NCBI GenBank assembly: GCA_028715055.1
Contig: JAQTLE010000002.1
Span: 124,001-188,000, forward strand
DNA from: Sulfurovaceae bacterium
GTDB lineage: Bacteria > Campylobacterota > Campylobacteria > Campylobacterales > Sulfurovaceae
DNA length: 64,000 bases
Direction of reading: 5' to 3'
Shown here in pieces: positions 1 through 12,252 of this stretch. The position numbers were made by a program, and so were the translations under genes. Numbering within the stretch: the stretch's first letter is position 1; each line of letters opens with the position of its first letter. Below the pieces are notes generated by a model. That model had not been told where the DNA came from and ran no database searches. It worked only from the letters and a program-made list of their open reading frames with translations.

Positions 1-1
1 T

Positions 2-235
2 CAAAAAATATTTGCTAAAAATCTTAAAGCTCCATGCGGTATGACCGGTGCTAAATTCGCTGCTAAACATACTCAAGACCAATGGGAAGCCATTAAAGAT
101 GGTGGTAAATTTGGTGCTGAATTGAAAAAAATCTGCCCTAAAGCTTCTGCTGTTTATAAAGATGCATGGACAAATGATCTTTATGATTTCTCTTATGAAT
201 ATGCTTCAGATTCAGGAAACGTACCAAGCTGCTAA
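2..235 (+). CDS. C-terminal part of a probable c-type cytochrome (truncated by window edge)
   Basis: Open frame from base 2 (QKIFAKNLKAPCGMTGAKFAAKHTQDQWEAI...), upstream of a second cytochrome. Confidence 0.4.
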   Translation, partial: QKIFAKNLKAPCGMTGAKFAAKHTQDQWEAIKDGGKFGAELKKICPKASAVYKDAWTNDLYDFSYEYASDSGNVPSC

Positions 236-241
236 TTTATT

Positions 242-278
242 GCAGAATACCAATATCGGTATTCTGCTGGCATTTTTT
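242..278 (+). terminator. Rho-independent terminator
   Basis: gcagaatacc/ggtattctgc 10-bp stem followed by a T run. Confidence 0.7.
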
Positions 279-309
279 GGTAAAATTGAAAGGTTAATTA
301 AGGTATTTA

Positions 310-615
310 ATGAAAAAAATAATTTTTATATCTATGTTATCAGCTTTTACTTCTATTTTAATGGCGAACGGTGCATCGATATATGCAAGTAAATGTGCTA
401 GTTGTCATGGTGCTCATGGCGAAAAATCTGCATTAGAAAAATCCAAAGTAATAGCAGGTGAAGATGAAGGTACATTGATTAAAAAAATTCAAGGTTATAA
501 GTGTGGTATACTCAATCAATATGGAATGGGTGGCGCTATGAAAAACATGGTCAAAGGTCTTGATGATTCATCAATAAAAGAAATTGCAAATTATATTTCC
601 AAACTTAAACAATAA
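310..615 (+). CDS. small c-type cytochrome (c553-like)
   Basis: signal peptide and CASCH heme motif. Confidence 0.85.
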   Translation: MKKIIFISMLSAFTSILMANGASIYASKCASCHGAHGEKSALEKSKVIAGEDEGTLIKKIQGYKCGILNQYGMGGAMKNMVKGLDDSSIKEIANYISKLKQ

Positions 616-915
616 ATGTTTTTGTTAAATTAGTTTAGCATTTTCTACTTTTATTTTTATTATTATCTATGTTTCACTATAGGTTTATTACTATTTTCTA
701 ACAAAAATATTTGATTTTAAAACCAGCATAGCTTAATGGGTCGATAGACTATTTTAGCTCCTTCTCAAATCAAAGTCATCGTAACATTCCAATGTATATT
801 CTGTTTATGAAATATTAAATCATACAAAATATTTTTATACAGCCCGATAGTCTATCATCATTTCTTTAAGTCATTTTTGATATAGTCCATTATCATTTCT
901 AAGGTAACATTATTT

Positions 916-3900
916 ATGTCTGAACCAAAATTTACACATCTCCATTTACATACCGAATATTCATTGCTTGATGGCGCAAATAAGATAAAAGCGTTAGCAA
1001 AAACTATAAAAAATCTTGGCATGAATGCTGTTGCTATGACTGATCATGGGAATATGTTCGGTGCTATCGATTTTTATACTACAATGAAAAAAGAAGGTAT
1101 CAAGCCAATAATAGGAATGGAGTGCTATTTACACAACCAAGATAGCATTGATGATAAGAGCATAAGGCAAAGATTTCATATGTGCCTGTATGCGAAAAAT
1201 GAGATCGGCTATAAAAATCTAATGTATTTGAGCTCTAAAGCATATATGGATGGATTTTATTATTATCCACGTATTAATAAAAAATTACTAAAAGAACATA
1301 GTGAAGGGCTAATATGTTCTAGTGCTTGTTTGCAAGGTGAGATAAATTGGCATCTAAATCAAAACGAAAGAAATGTAAGTTTTGGTGCAAAAGGGTACGA
1401 AGAAGCTAAAAGAATTGCTTTAGAATATAAAGAGATTTTTGGTGAAGATTTTTATCTTGAACTTATGCGTCATGGTATAAGTGATCAGTATCGTATTGAT
1501 GCGCAAATTATTCAAATATCAAAAGAATTGAGCATAAAAATTATTGCTACAAACGATACTCACTACAATAAACAAGAAGATGCAAATGCGCATGAAGCAT
1601 TTATGTGTATTGCTATGAATAAACTCTATGATGACCCAAATAGACTAAGACATTCCGTTCATGAATTCTATATCAAATCACCTAGAGAAATGGCTAATCT
1701 TTTTGCAGATATTCCTGAAGCTATCATCAATACTCAAGAGATAGTAGATAAATGTAATCTTGAAATACAATTGGGCAATCCCACACCGCCAAATTTTAAA
1801 TTTTGTCGAGAGCGCTCATCGATCCATGGCATAGAACTTCCTTTTCCAAATGAAGAATATTCTTTGGAAAACGACAAAATACTATTTGCATTTGAAGCGC
1901 AAAAAGGCTTAGAAAATCGTTTAAAATATATAAATGTTGAGCAACATGAAGTATACAAAAAGCGTTTGGCTGATGAGATAGAGATAATAAATTCGATGAA
2001 ATTCCCTGGGTATATGCTTATTGTTTGGGATTTTGTGAGAGCTGCCAAGGAAATGAATATTCCAGTAGGCCCAGGTAGAGGAAGTGCGGCTGGTTCGCTT
2101 GTGGCTTATGCTCTTAAAATTACCGATATTGACCCGATACCTTACGGATTGCTTTTTGAGAGATTTCTTAATCCTGAACGCATATCAATGCCGGATATTG
2201 ATATGGATTTCTGTCAAGCAAGACGCCAGGAGATCATAGATTATGTAGTGGATAAGTATGGCAGAACAAACGTTGCCCAAATCATTACATTCGGTAAACT
2301 TTTGGCCAAAGGTGTTATTCGTGATGTTGCAAGGGTTTTGGATATGCCATACGCTAAAGCAGATGCTTTTGCGAAGCTTATCCCAGATGAATTAGGTATT
2401 GATCTTGAAAATTCATACAAAAAAGAACCAAAGATCGCAGAATTAATTGCCGACGACGAGAAATCAGCTCAAGTTTGGGAGTTTGCAAAAGCACTTGAAG
2501 GGTTGAATCGAAATGCCGGTACTCACGCAGCAGGAGTAGTAATATCAAATGAACCATTATGGCTAAAAACGCCGCTTTTTAAACCTACAGGAATGGATAC
2601 GGTTGCTACTCAATACAGTGGCAAATATATTGAAGATGTCGATCTTATAAAATTTGACTTTTTGGGTTTAAAAACTTTAACTGTCATTGAAGAAGCAAAA
2701 AAATTAGTAGAAAAAAGATATGGAAAAAAAATAATTTTTGAAACAGAAGATATAAATAATAAACAGGTATATGATTATATAAGCACCGGTCAAACACTTG
2801 GATTGTTTCAAATAGAATCAACAGGTATGCAAGATCTGGCAAAAAAACTAAAACCATCTGGGTTTGAGGATGTAGTTGCGATGTTGGCGCTGTATAGGCC
2901 AGGTCCTATGGAATCAGGCATGTTGGATGATTTTGTAGAGAGAAAACATGGTAGAGCAAACATTACATATATGTTTGAGGAACTGGAACCAATATTAAAA
3001 CCGACATATGGCGTCATAGTTTATCAAGAACAAGTTATGCAGATCGTACAAACGATAGGCGGGTTTTCATTGGGAGGTGCTGACCTTGTACGTCGTGCTA
3101 TGGGTAAAAAAATCAAAGAAGAGATGGATAAGCTTCAAGCCGACTTTGCTAATGGGGCAGAACAAAAAGGATTTAATAGAACAAAAGCTGTAGAGCTTTT
3201 TGATCTTATCGTAAAATTTGCAGGGTATGGGTTTAATAAATCTCATTCTGCAGCATATGCCATGATAACTTTTTATACTTCATATTTAAAATGTTTTTAT
3301 CCTACAGAGTTTATGGCTGCATTGTTGACACTTGAAAAAGATAATACTGATAAGATCGTAAAATATGCTGAAGAGTTAAAAAGAATGAACATAACTTTGG
3401 TTGCACCAGATATAAATCGTTCGGATTTGGTATTTGTAGCCGATAATATTGATGGCAACGATGTGATCTTGTTCGGTCTTGGTGCAATTAAAGGAGTAGG
3501 GGATGTTGCAGTCAATTCTATTTTGGAGGAAAGAACAAAGGGTAATTTTGAGTCTTTGGAAGATTTTATAGCTAGAATCGATACATCAAAAGTTAACAAA
3601 AGGGTTATAGAAGCACTTATAAAATCAGGTGCTTTGGATGTGCTTGGATATTCTAGGCAGGCAATGCTTAGCCAAATCGAAGAAATTTTAGATGCTTCAG
3701 CTAAGGCAACACAGGCTAAGAAGATGTCTATCGGCTCTCTTTTTGGCGAAGAGGAGGATATGATACAGATTAACATAGAATTATTCAATATGGACGAATA
3801 TGAACCTCTTTATGTGTTACAAATGGAAAAAGAAACTTTAGGTTTTTATATATCAGGTCATCCGCTCGATAAATATCGCGCACAATTGGATGGGATAAAT

Positions 3901-4464
3901 TACACTCTAAGTTCCGAGATAGAAGAGCTTGTCAATGGCTCTCAAGCACTTTTAGTCGGCAAAGTAGAACATATCAATGAAAAGATTTCTAAAAAAGGCA
4001 ATAAATTTTGTATAGTTACTTTGCTTGATTTGCATGGAAATATAGAATTGATGCTTTTTGAAGACAAATTAAGGGAGCTCAGGGATGAATTTGACTTAAC
4101 CAAACCAATTGGATTTAAAGTTAAAATCACAAAAGAAGGTGATTCAGCGCGACTTAATTTGATTAAGATTATTACACTTAAAGATGCGAAAAAAGAAAAA
4201 ATCAATATTATAAAAGAAGAAAATATTACACAAGAAATACCAACCATGTATAAACAAATTATATTGGGCGTACCACTTGGCAATAATACGATTATTTTGC
4301 AAAATATTTATAACCTTGCCAAAGAATATTCAGGCAATCATCCATTGATTATTTGTATAAAAAGTAAACTAGCAGATATTGTATTAGAGTCAACTTTGAG
4401 CGTGAATGAACATTTTCTACCAAAAGCAATTTCGTTGGGAATTTTTGAAATAGAAAATATTTAA
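916..4464 (+). CDS. dnaE: DNA polymerase III subunit alpha
   Basis: 1182 aa; PHP-domain start FTHLHLHTEYSLLDGA, PDIDMDF catalytic motif. Confidence 0.97.
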   Translation: MSEPKFTHLHLHTEYSLLDGANKIKALAKTIKNLGMNAVAMTDHGNMFGAIDFYTTMKKEGIKPIIGMECYLHNQDSIDDKSIRQRFHMCLYAKNEIGYKNLMYLSSKAYMDGFYYYPRINKKLLKEHSEGLICSSACLQGEINWHLNQNERNVSFGAKGYEEAKRIALEYKEIFGEDFYLELMRHGISDQYRIDAQIIQISKELSIKIIATNDTHYNKQEDANAHEAFMCIAMNKLYDDPNRLRHSVHEFYIKSPREMANLFADIPEAIINTQEIVDKCNLEIQLGNPTPPNFKFCRERSSIHGIELPFPNEEYSLENDKILFAFEAQKGLENRLKYINVEQHEVYKKRLADEIEIINSMKFPGYMLIVWDFVRAAKEMNIPVGPGRGSAAGSLVAYALKITDIDPIPYGLLFERFLNPERISMPDIDMDFCQARRQEIIDYVVDKYGRTNVAQIITFGKLLAKGVIRDVARVLDMPYAKADAFAKLIPDELGIDLENSYKKEPKIAELIADDEKSAQVWEFAKALEGLNRNAGTHAAGVVISNEPLWLKTPLFKPTGMDTVATQYSGKYIEDVDLIKFDFLGLKTLTVIEEAKKLVEKRYGKKIIFETEDINNKQVYDYISTGQTLGLFQIESTGMQDLAKKLKPSGFEDVVAMLALYRPGPMESGMLDDFVERKHGRANITYMFEELEPILKPTYGVIVYQEQVMQIVQTIGGFSLGGADLVRRAMGKKIKEEMDKLQADFANGAEQKGFNRTKAVELFDLIVKFAGYGFNKSHSAAYAMITFYTSYLKCFYPTEFMAALLTLEKDNTDKIVKYAEELKRMNITLVAPDINRSDLVFVADNIDGNDVILFGLGAIKGVGDVAVNSILEERTKGNFESLEDFIARIDTSKVNKRVIEALIKSGALDVLGYSRQAMLSQIEEILDASAKATQAKKMSIGSLFGEEEDMIQINIELFNMDEYEPLYVLQMEKETLGFYISGHPLDKYRAQLDGINYTLSSEIEELVNGSQALLVGKVEHINEKISKKGNKFCIVTLLDLHGNIELMLFEDKLRELRDEFDLTKPIGFKVKITKEGDSARLNLIKIITLKDAKKEKINIIKEENITQEIPTMYKQIILGVPLGNNTIILQNIYNLAKEYSGNHPLIICIKSKLADIVLESTLSVNEHFLPKAISLGIFEIENI

Positions 4465-4655
4465 ACCTCATATATCTTATAGATACTTAATCAAACAATA
4501 AAAATTTCTACACATGTAACATTATTTATTGTGTAATATAGAAACATATAACCAATATAAGATTTTGCTTGCTATTAAAATGATATATTTTATGATAAAA
4601 AGATGTTACACTTTAGATACAAAAATATAATATCTTAGTTTTTAAAGGAAAATCA

Positions 4656-6860
4656 ATGTCATCATTGCCAAAAATCGTATGGTCAAAAATTGACGAAGCA
4701 CCAGCGCTTGCAACATATTCATTGTTGCCAATAGTAAATGCATTTACTAAATCTGCAGGGGTAGAAGTAGAACTTAGAGACATATCTTTAGCAGGTAGAG
4801 TAATCGCTACTTTTCCGGAGTATTTATCTGAAGAGCAAAGACAAAATGATGATTTGACATATTTAGGAGCATTGGTACAAAAAGCTGATTGTAATATTAT
4901 AAAACTACCGAATATTTCAGCTTCTATACCACAACTTAAAGAATGTATTGCAGAACTTCAATCACAAGGCTATAGAATACCTGATTTTCCTGAAGATCCA
5001 AAAACTGATGCGGAAATAGCACTTAAAGAAAAATTTTCTACTTGTCTTGGAAGTGCAGTTAACCCAGTTCTTAGAGAAGGAAACTCTGATAGACGTGCTG
5101 CTGTGGCAGTTAAAAACTTTGCGAAAAAAAATCCACATAAACTTAGAGCTTTTAGTGAAAACTCTAAAACTTATGTTGCACATATGGATGCAAATGATTT
5201 TTACGGCAATGAAAAATCAATCATCAAAAATGGTGACGGAAAAGTAAGAATTGAGCTTAATGGTAAACTTTTAAAAGAAATAGACGCAAAAGATAAAGAG
5301 ATATTGGACGGTACATTTATGTCGGCTTCAGCTCTAAAAGATTTTTATGCTAAAACTCTTGAAGATGCTAAGACTAAAAACGTACTTTGGTCTCTTCACT
5401 TGAAAGCAACTATGATGAAAGTTAGTGACCCAATTATGTTTGGTTATGCTGTGGGTGTATTTTATAAGGATGTATTTGCTAAATATGCTGATGATTTCAA
5501 AGCAATTGGCGTAAATCCAAATCTTGGTCTTGGAGATCTTTATAAAAAATTAGAAAAACTTCCGACTGATAAAAAAGCAGAAATTGAAGCAGCCATAATG
5601 GACGTTTATACAAAACAACCACATATTGCAATGGTTGATAGCGATAATGGCATTACTAACCTTCATGCATCAAACGATATAATCATCGATGCTTCTATGC
5701 CGGTTGTGGTTAGAGATGGCGGTAAAATGTGGAACAGTGAAGGGAAAGTTGAAGAATGTGTTGCAGTCATACCGGATAGAACTTATGCAACTTTTTACGA
5801 AGAAATCGTCAATGATTGTGTAAAAAATGGCCAATTTGATGTAACAACTATGGGTAGCGTATCAAATGTCGGCCTTATGGCTCAAAAAGCCGAGGAATAT
5901 GGTTCTCACCCAACTACATTTGAAATAGCTGAAGACGGAGTAGTTAGAGTATTGGACAGCGATGGCAGTACTCTCATGGAATTCAATGTCCAAAAAGGTG
6001 ACATCTGGAGAATGAGCAGAGCAAAAGATATTCCTATCCAAGATTGGGTAAGATTAGCAGTTGAAAGAGCTAAAATAGAAAATGTTCCAGCAGTATTTTG
6101 GCTTGATGAAAAAAGAGCTCATGATGCGAATATGATCAAAAAGGTAAATGAATATCTTAAAAATTACGATACAAATGGACTTGAGATATTAATACTTGCT
6201 CCTGAAAAAGCAATGGAATATTCATTGAAAAGAGTAAGAGCTGGACTTGATACTATTTCAGTTACAGGAAATGTTCTTAGAGATTATCTGACAGACCTTT
6301 TCCCAATTTTGGAACTTGGTACTAGTGCAAAAATGCTTTCTATTGTTCCATTGCTTGCTGGCGGCGGTGTATTTGAAACAGGTGCCGGCGGTTCTGCTCC
6401 TAAACACGTAGATCAGTTTTTGGCTGAAGGTCACTTAAGATGGGATAGTTTAGGCGAGTTTTTAGCACTTGCAGAATCACTCAGAATGATAGGCGAAAAA
6501 AGCGGCGATGAGAAAGTAAAAGCTCTTACGGCTGCACTTGACAAAGCAAATGCGGCTTATCTTGATAATAATAAAGCACCTGGAAGAAGTGCGGGTGAAC
6601 CTGATAATAAAGCATCTCACTTTTTCTTGGCGCAATACTGGGCAGACGCGCTAGCCCATGGTGACGATAAAGAACTTTCTGCTAAATTTGCTCCTATTGC
6701 AAAAGAACTTAAAGACAACGAAGCTCAAATAATGGAAGAGCTTATGTCTGTTGAATGTAAAGCGCAGGATATCGGTGGATATTATCATCCAAACGAAGCT
6801 AAAACATCTGCAGCAATGAGACCTTCAAAAACACTAAACGCTATTATTGATGCTATTTAA
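4656..6860 (+). CDS. monomeric NADP-dependent isocitrate dehydrogenase
   Basis: 734 aa; KIVWSKIDEAPALATYSLLPIV... typical of the monomeric IDH family. Confidence 0.93.
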   Translation: MSSLPKIVWSKIDEAPALATYSLLPIVNAFTKSAGVEVELRDISLAGRVIATFPEYLSEEQRQNDDLTYLGALVQKADCNIIKLPNISASIPQLKECIAELQSQGYRIPDFPEDPKTDAEIALKEKFSTCLGSAVNPVLREGNSDRRAAVAVKNFAKKNPHKLRAFSENSKTYVAHMDANDFYGNEKSIIKNGDGKVRIELNGKLLKEIDAKDKEILDGTFMSASALKDFYAKTLEDAKTKNVLWSLHLKATMMKVSDPIMFGYAVGVFYKDVFAKYADDFKAIGVNPNLGLGDLYKKLEKLPTDKKAEIEAAIMDVYTKQPHIAMVDSDNGITNLHASNDIIIDASMPVVVRDGGKMWNSEGKVEECVAVIPDRTYATFYEEIVNDCVKNGQFDVTTMGSVSNVGLMAQKAEEYGSHPTTFEIAEDGVVRVLDSDGSTLMEFNVQKGDIWRMSRAKDIPIQDWVRLAVERAKIENVPAVFWLDEKRAHDANMIKKVNEYLKNYDTNGLEILILAPEKAMEYSLKRVRAGLDTISVTGNVLRDYLTDLFPILELGTSAKMLSIVPLLAGGGVFETGAGGSAPKHVDQFLAEGHLRWDSLGEFLALAESLRMIGEKSGDEKVKALTAALDKANAAYLDNNKAPGRSAGEPDNKASHFFLAQYWADALAHGDDKELSAKFAPIAKELKDNEAQIMEELMSVECKAQDIGGYYHPNEAKTSAAMRPSKTLNAIIDAI

Positions 6861-7058
6861 ATAGTATTGATAATTTTTTTTGATTACAATTTAAGCATAT
6901 TTATATTTGCTTAAATTGTTACTAAAATGATATAATTTGGCTCTACACTTAAAGTGGCAATAGTCAAATTTTAGCAAAGCATAATTGATACTATTTACGT
7001 AGTATGAGTGATGTTTTGCACCCATGCGATATTTGCTTAAATATACAAAGGACAAACA

Positions 7059-8018
7059 ATGATAAAACGAGGTAAAAAAGTTACTGTAATCGGTGCTGGC
7101 AATGTTGGTGCTACAGTAGCATATATTCTAGCAATGAACGGCGCATGTCATCACGTTGTACTTCGCGATAGAGATATTGAAACAGCAAAAGGTAAAGCTC
7201 TAGATATGAGTCAGGCAGCTAATGCAGCTAGAATGCATACCATTGTATCTGTAGCTGAAAAACCAGAAGATATTGCGGATTCTGATGTAATCGTAATTAC
7301 TGCCGGCAGCCCAAGATTGCCTGGAATGAGCAGAGATGATCTACTTATGATAAATGCGAAAATTGTAAAAGAAGTTATTGTAGATATAAAAACTTATGCC
7401 CCTGATTCAATTATTGTTATGGTCTCAAATCCACTTGATGTTATGACATATGTTGCATTTAGAGAAAGCGGGTTCCCTAGGGAAAGAGTAATTGGAATGG
7501 CCGGTATATTGGATAGTGCTAGAATGGCGCATTTTATACATGAAAAAATTGGATATGGATCCGGACAGATCAGGGCATCTGTAATGGGTGGACATGGCGA
7601 TGACATGGTGCCGCTTCCAAAATTTTCAACTGTAGCCGGTGTACCTCTTTCTGATATCCTTAGTGATGAAGAAATTGCTGAAGTAGTAGAGAGAACAAAA
7701 CATGGCGGTGCAGAGATAGTCGGCTATTTAAAAACAGGTTCAGCTTATTATGCGCCCGCAAAGTCTACGTCTATGATGGTAGAAGCTATGCTTAAAGATA
7801 CCAAGCAAATCTACCCTTGTGCGGTGTATTTGAATGGCGAATATGGATATAGTGATGTAGTTTCCGGTGTGCCTATTGTGCTTGGTGCTGCTGGAGCTGA
7901 AAAGATTTTTCAAGTTACTCTTAATGAAGATCAAGAGCTTAGATTTTCAAAAAGCATCGCATCTGTAAATAAAATGATACAAGTATTAAAAAATAAAAAT
8001 TTTTTTGAAGGAGAATAA
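7059..8018 (+). CDS. mdh: malate dehydrogenase
   Basis: Rossmann VIGAGNVGATVA, MGGHGDDMVPL motif. Confidence 0.95.
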   Translation: MIKRGKKVTVIGAGNVGATVAYILAMNGACHHVVLRDRDIETAKGKALDMSQAANAARMHTIVSVAEKPEDIADSDVIVITAGSPRLPGMSRDDLLMINAKIVKEVIVDIKTYAPDSIIVMVSNPLDVMTYVAFRESGFPRERVIGMAGILDSARMAHFIHEKIGYGSGQIRASVMGGHGDDMVPLPKFSTVAGVPLSDILSDEEIAEVVERTKHGGAEIVGYLKTGSAYYAPAKSTSMMVEAMLKDTKQIYPCAVYLNGEYGYSDVVSGVPIVLGAAGAEKIFQVTLNEDQELRFSKSIASVNKMIQVLKNKNFFEGE

Positions 8019-8021
8019 AAT

Positions 8022-9419
8022 ATGTCGGTAAGAATAGAAAAAGATACAATGGGAGAGGTAAGAGTACCTAATGATAAATATTGGGGAGCTCAAACACAAA
8101 GATCATTAGAGAATTTTGAAATCGGTAATGAAAAGATGCCGCGCGAAGTAGTGTATGGTTTTGCAAACCTCAAAAAAGCTTGCGCTTTAGTCAACCATGA
8201 TCTAGGAAGACTTGATGCATCAAAAACAAATGCGATTGTAAAAGCTTGTGAAAGCGTATTAAACGGTGAGCTTGATAATGAGTTTCCTTTGGTAGTTTGG
8301 CAGACTGGATCCGGTACACAATCAAATATGAATATCAATGAAGTAGTTGCCAATAAAGCCATAGAAATCCTTGGCGGTGATTTTACAAAAGATAAATTGA
8401 TACATCCAAATGATGATGTAAATAAAGGCCAAAGTTCAAATGATACATATCCTACAGCTATGCGTATTGCAGAGGTAGTGGCAGTTACCGATGATCTTTT
8501 TCCAGCTATCGCGCAGCTTAGAGCTACATTACACACAAAATCTATAGATTTTGAAAATATAGTTAAAATTGGAAGAACACATCTCCAAGATGCTACTCCT
8601 CTTACACTAGGACAAGAGCTTGGTGGTTATGTAGCAATGCTAGATACAAATACTAAGCAGCTTCATGATGCATTGGCATATTGTAAAGAACTTGCCATTG
8701 GCGGAACTGCAGTTGGAACTGGTCTAAATTCTCATCCAGAATTTTCGGAACGTGTATCAGCTTCATTAAATAGTTTTATGAACAAAGATTATGGCTTTGT
8801 ATCACAACCAAACAAATTCCATGCGCTTACAGGACATGACGCAGAAGTAGTACTTAGTGGAGCATTAAAAGCGCTTGCAGCAAATCTTATGAAAATAGCA
8901 AATGACGTTAGATGGTTAGCGTCTGGCCCTAGATGTGGAATTGGCGAGATTACAATACCCGAAAATGAGCCGGGAAGTTCTATTATGCCGGGTAAAGTAA
9001 ATCCAACACAAGCTGAGGCTATGACCATGGTTGCCGTGCAAGTAATGGGTAACGATGCAACTGTGGGTATTGCTGCGTCACAAGGAAACTTTGAACTAAA
9101 TGTATTTAAGCCTGTTATTGCTTATAATATCTTACAATCAACTAAACTATTAGCTGATGCAATGAGAAGTTTTGATAAAAACTGTGCAGTCGGAATTGAG
9201 CCTGTGAAAGAAAGAATTGAGAGTTATTTACACAATTCACTTATGCTTGTAACTGCACTAAATCCGTATATTGGATATGAAAATGCAGCAAAAATTGCTA
9301 AAACTGCCCACAAAAACGGAACAACTCTAAAAGAAGAAGCAGTAGCTCTTGGACTAATGAGTGCTGAAGATTTTGACAAATATGTAAAACCTGAAGAGAT
9401 GATAGCCGCAAAGGCATAA
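8022..9419 (+). CDS. fumC: class II fumarate hydratase
   Basis: [13 protein letters not shown] signature. Confidence 0.96.
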   Translation: MSVRIEKDTMGEVRVPNDKYWGAQTQRSLENFEIGNEKMPREVVYGFANLKKACALVNHDLGRLDASKTNAIVKACESVLNGELDNEFPLVVWQTGSGTQSNMNINEVVANKAIEILGGDFTKDKLIHPNDDVNKGQSSNDTYPTAMRIAEVVAVTDDLFPAIAQLRATLHTKSIDFENIVKIGRTHLQDATPLTLGQELGGYVAMLDTNTKQLHDALAYCKELAIGGTAVGTGLNSHPEFSERVSASLNSFMNKDYGFVSQPNKFHALTGHDAEVVLSGALKALAANLMKIANDVRWLASGPRCGIGEITIPENEPGSSIMPGKVNPTQAEAMTMVAVQVMGNDATVGIAASQGNFELNVFKPVIAYNILQSTKLLADAMRSFDKNCAVGIEPVKERIESYLHNSLMLVTALNPYIGYENAAKIAKTAHKNGTTLKEEAVALGLMSAEDFDKYVKPEEMIAAKA

Positions 9420-9577
9420 TGCATGCGTTGCTATAAGCAACATGCATCTCATCCTATGCAAAAAAGTGTGTAAATATGTACCATTTGCACTAAAATTAAA
9501 CTCCCTTAACACATATTTCATATAAAATAACACTATAAAGTTCTATAATTTACACATTCAATCAAGAAGGAGTTCTA

Positions 9578-10753
9578 GTGAATATACACGAATATCAAGC
9601 GAAACAAATTTTCGCCAAATATGGTGTTCCTACACCTAGAGGAATTATAGCAAATACGCCAGATGAGGCTGTTGCAAATGCAAAAGAGCTTGGCGGTAGC
9701 ATATGGGTTGTTAAAGCTCAAATACACGCAGGTGGCAGAGGATTAGGCGGAGGCGTAAAATTAGCTCGTTCTTTGGATGAAGTCAAAACATTGGCTAATG
9801 AGATCTTGGGAATGACTCTTGTTACACACCAAACCGGACCAGAGGGGAAATTGGTTCAAAAAGTTTATATAGAAGAAGGTGCAGATATCAAAGATGAACT
9901 ATACTTAGGTGTAGTTTTGGATCGTGCAAAAGAAATGCCGGTTATCATGGCAAGCACTGAAGGCGGTATGGCTATCGAAGATGTAGCACACGATACTCCA
10001 GAAAAAATTATCAAAGTTGCTGTTGATCCGGCTATCGGCTTTCAAGGATTTCACGGAAGAGAGTTAGTATTTGGTCTTGGCATCACTGATAAAGCTGAAC
10101 AAGCCAAACTTATCTCTTTTGCATCGAAACTCTTTAAAGTTTATATGGAAAATGATGCAGAAATGATAGAGATCAATCCGCTTATTAAAACCGGCAGCGG
10201 TGACTTCTTGGCACTTGACGGAAAAATGGGATTTGATGATTCTGCACTTTACAGACATCCAGAAATTGAAGCTATGCGTGATATAACCGAAGAAGATGCA
10301 GACGAGAGAGAAGCTGGAGAATACGGACTTAGCTATGTATCTCTTGATGGTGAAATAGGTTGTATGGTAAATGGCGCAGGACTTGCAATGGGAACTATGG
10401 ATACAATCAATTATATGGGTGGAACTCCTGCTAACTTTCTTGATGTCGGCGGAAAAGCAAATGCTGAAACAGTTGCAAAAGGATTCGAGATCATTCTTAA
10501 AAATCCAAATGTAAAAGCGATCTTCGTAAATATATTCGGTGGAATTGTTAGATGTGACAGAATTGCAAACGGTATACTTGAAGCTACAAAGCTTGTTGAT
10601 GTTCATGTTCCGGTTATTGTCAGACTTGACGGAACAAATGCTGCTGAAGCTGCTGAAATATTGAAAAACGCAAATATACCAAATGTAATAGCTGCCACAG
10701 ACCTTGCAGATGGTGCAGCAAAAGCAGTTAAAGCAGCAAAAGGAGAGAAATAA
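9578..10753 (+). CDS. sucC: succinyl-CoA ligase beta subunit
   Basis: [25 protein letters not shown] start. Confidence 0.96.
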   Translation: MNIHEYQAKQIFAKYGVPTPRGIIANTPDEAVANAKELGGSIWVVKAQIHAGGRGLGGGVKLARSLDEVKTLANEILGMTLVTHQTGPEGKLVQKVYIEEGADIKDELYLGVVLDRAKEMPVIMASTEGGMAIEDVAHDTPEKIIKVAVDPAIGFQGFHGRELVFGLGITDKAEQAKLISFASKLFKVYMENDAEMIEINPLIKTGSGDFLALDGKMGFDDSALYRHPEIEAMRDITEEDADEREAGEYGLSYVSLDGEIGCMVNGAGLAMGTMDTINYMGGTPANFLDVGGKANAETVAKGFEIILKNPNVKAIFVNIFGGIVRCDRIANGILEATKLVDVHVPVIVRLDGTNAAEAAEILKNANIPNVIAATDLADGAAKAVKAAKGEK

Positions 10754-11625
10754 TGAGTATTTTGGTCAATAAAGATACAAAAGTTATCGTGCAGGGCTTC
10801 ACTGGAAGCGAAGGTACATTTCATGCTGAGCAGTGTTTGGCATACGGAACAAAGATAGTCGGCGGTGTTACACCAAATAAAGGCGGAGAAACACATCTTG
10901 GTAAACCGGTATTCAATACTGTTAAAGATGCTGTCGCAGCAACAGGCGCTACCGTATCTATGGTATTTGTCCCACCTGCATTTGTAGCCGATGCTGTTAT
11001 GGAAGCAGCTGATGCCGGCATTGAACTTGCTGTTATTATTACTGAAGGCGCTCCAGTACGTGATATGCAAATGGCAAAAGCCTATGCTACTAAGAAAAAT
11101 ATGAAAACAATTGGACCAAATTGCCCAGGTATCATTACAGCTGAAGAGTGTAAAATCGGCATCATGCCTGGTAATATTTTTAAAAAAGGAAATGTTGGTC
11201 TTATTTCAAAATCTGGTACTCTTACATATGAAGGTGCAAATCAAGTATGCAAAGAAGGTTTTGGGATATCAACTGCAGTTGGAATAGGTGGAGATCCTAT
11301 CATTGGTCTTAGTTACAAACAACTATTGCCTCTATTTGAAGCTGATCCAGAGACACATGCTATCGTTATGATAGGTGAGATCGGTGGTGATCTTGAGATA
11401 CAAGCTGCTGCTTTTATCAAAGAAAATATTACTAAGCCAGTCGTAGCTTTCATAGCAGGACAAACTGCTCCTAAAGGTAAAAGAATGGGACATGCCGGTG
11501 CAATAGTAAGTGGAGGTGCCGGAACCGCAAAAGAAAAAATGGATGCTCTTGAAGCTGCAGGAGTTAAAGTTGTAGTATCACCTGCTGATATAGGCAAAGC
11601 TGTAAAAGAAGTCCTTTCTAAGTAA
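10753..11625 (+). CDS. sucD: succinyl-CoA ligase alpha subunit
   Basis: [24 protein letters not shown]; adjacent to sucC. Confidence 0.96.
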   Translation: MSILVNKDTKVIVQGFTGSEGTFHAEQCLAYGTKIVGGVTPNKGGETHLGKPVFNTVKDAVAATGATVSMVFVPPAFVADAVMEAADAGIELAVIITEGAPVRDMQMAKAYATKKNMKTIGPNCPGIITAEECKIGIMPGNIFKKGNVGLISKSGTLTYEGANQVCKEGFGISTAVGIGGDPIIGLSYKQLLPLFEADPETHAIVMIGEIGGDLEIQAAAFIKENITKPVVAFIAGQTAPKGKRMGHAGAIVSGGAGTAKEKMDALEAAGVKVVVSPADIGKAVKEVLSK

Positions 11626-11762
11626 TTTTAAATAATCGCCCCTCTGAATCAATTTCATGGGCGATAATACTGTGTCATGCTGAATTTATGTCAGCATCTT
11701 CTTTGGTAAACCATTAATCACTAATTATGCTATACTTGCTTTAAAAACAAAAGGATTCTGTC

Positions 11763-12041
11763 ATGAAACAAACTTTTGAAGTTCTTAATGTAAAATGCAA
11801 TGGATGTGCCAATACACTTAAGACCAAGTTGGCAAAACAGTTTGGCAATGTTGAAGTAAATCTTGAATCAATGCCTAGACAAATCACACTGGATATTGAG
11901 CCGGGGCAAATGGATGAATTAAGGAATGTTCTAAAAACCATCGGCTATCCATTGAGCGATGAAGACTTGAGCGCAGTTGAAAATGCTACTACTAAAGCGA
12001 AAAGTTTTATCTCGTGCGCTATTGGTAAAATGAATACATAA
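11763..12041 (+). CDS. heavy-metal-associated (HMA) domain protein
   Basis: EVLNVKCNGCANTLKTKL motif. Confidence 0.75.
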   Translation: MKQTFEVLNVKCNGCANTLKTKLAKQFGNVEVNLESMPRQITLDIEPGQMDELRNVLKTIGYPLSDEDLSAVENATTKAKSFISCAIGKMNT

Positions 12042-12252
12042 TTTTATTACCAAATCGGATGGTTTCATCTTTTGAAGCTATTTTGGTGCAACAAAAAGTA
12101 ACAACCTCTACTTTTATTTCATAATTACAATAGTTTCAAAACTTTAATCATTAAAAATTGGTTATTCTATCCACAAGTGAATAGGAATACCATCACTTTG
12201 AAAGAGAAGCCCGTCTCTTCAATAAAAAAATTATTTAAAAAAGGGGAATTGG

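Noticed and set aside
3297-3788. Long antisense ORFs within dnaE, fumC, oor, tape measure and other genes
   Set aside because: Shadow ORFs opposite well-supported coding genes; compositions atypical and no SD or conservation argument.
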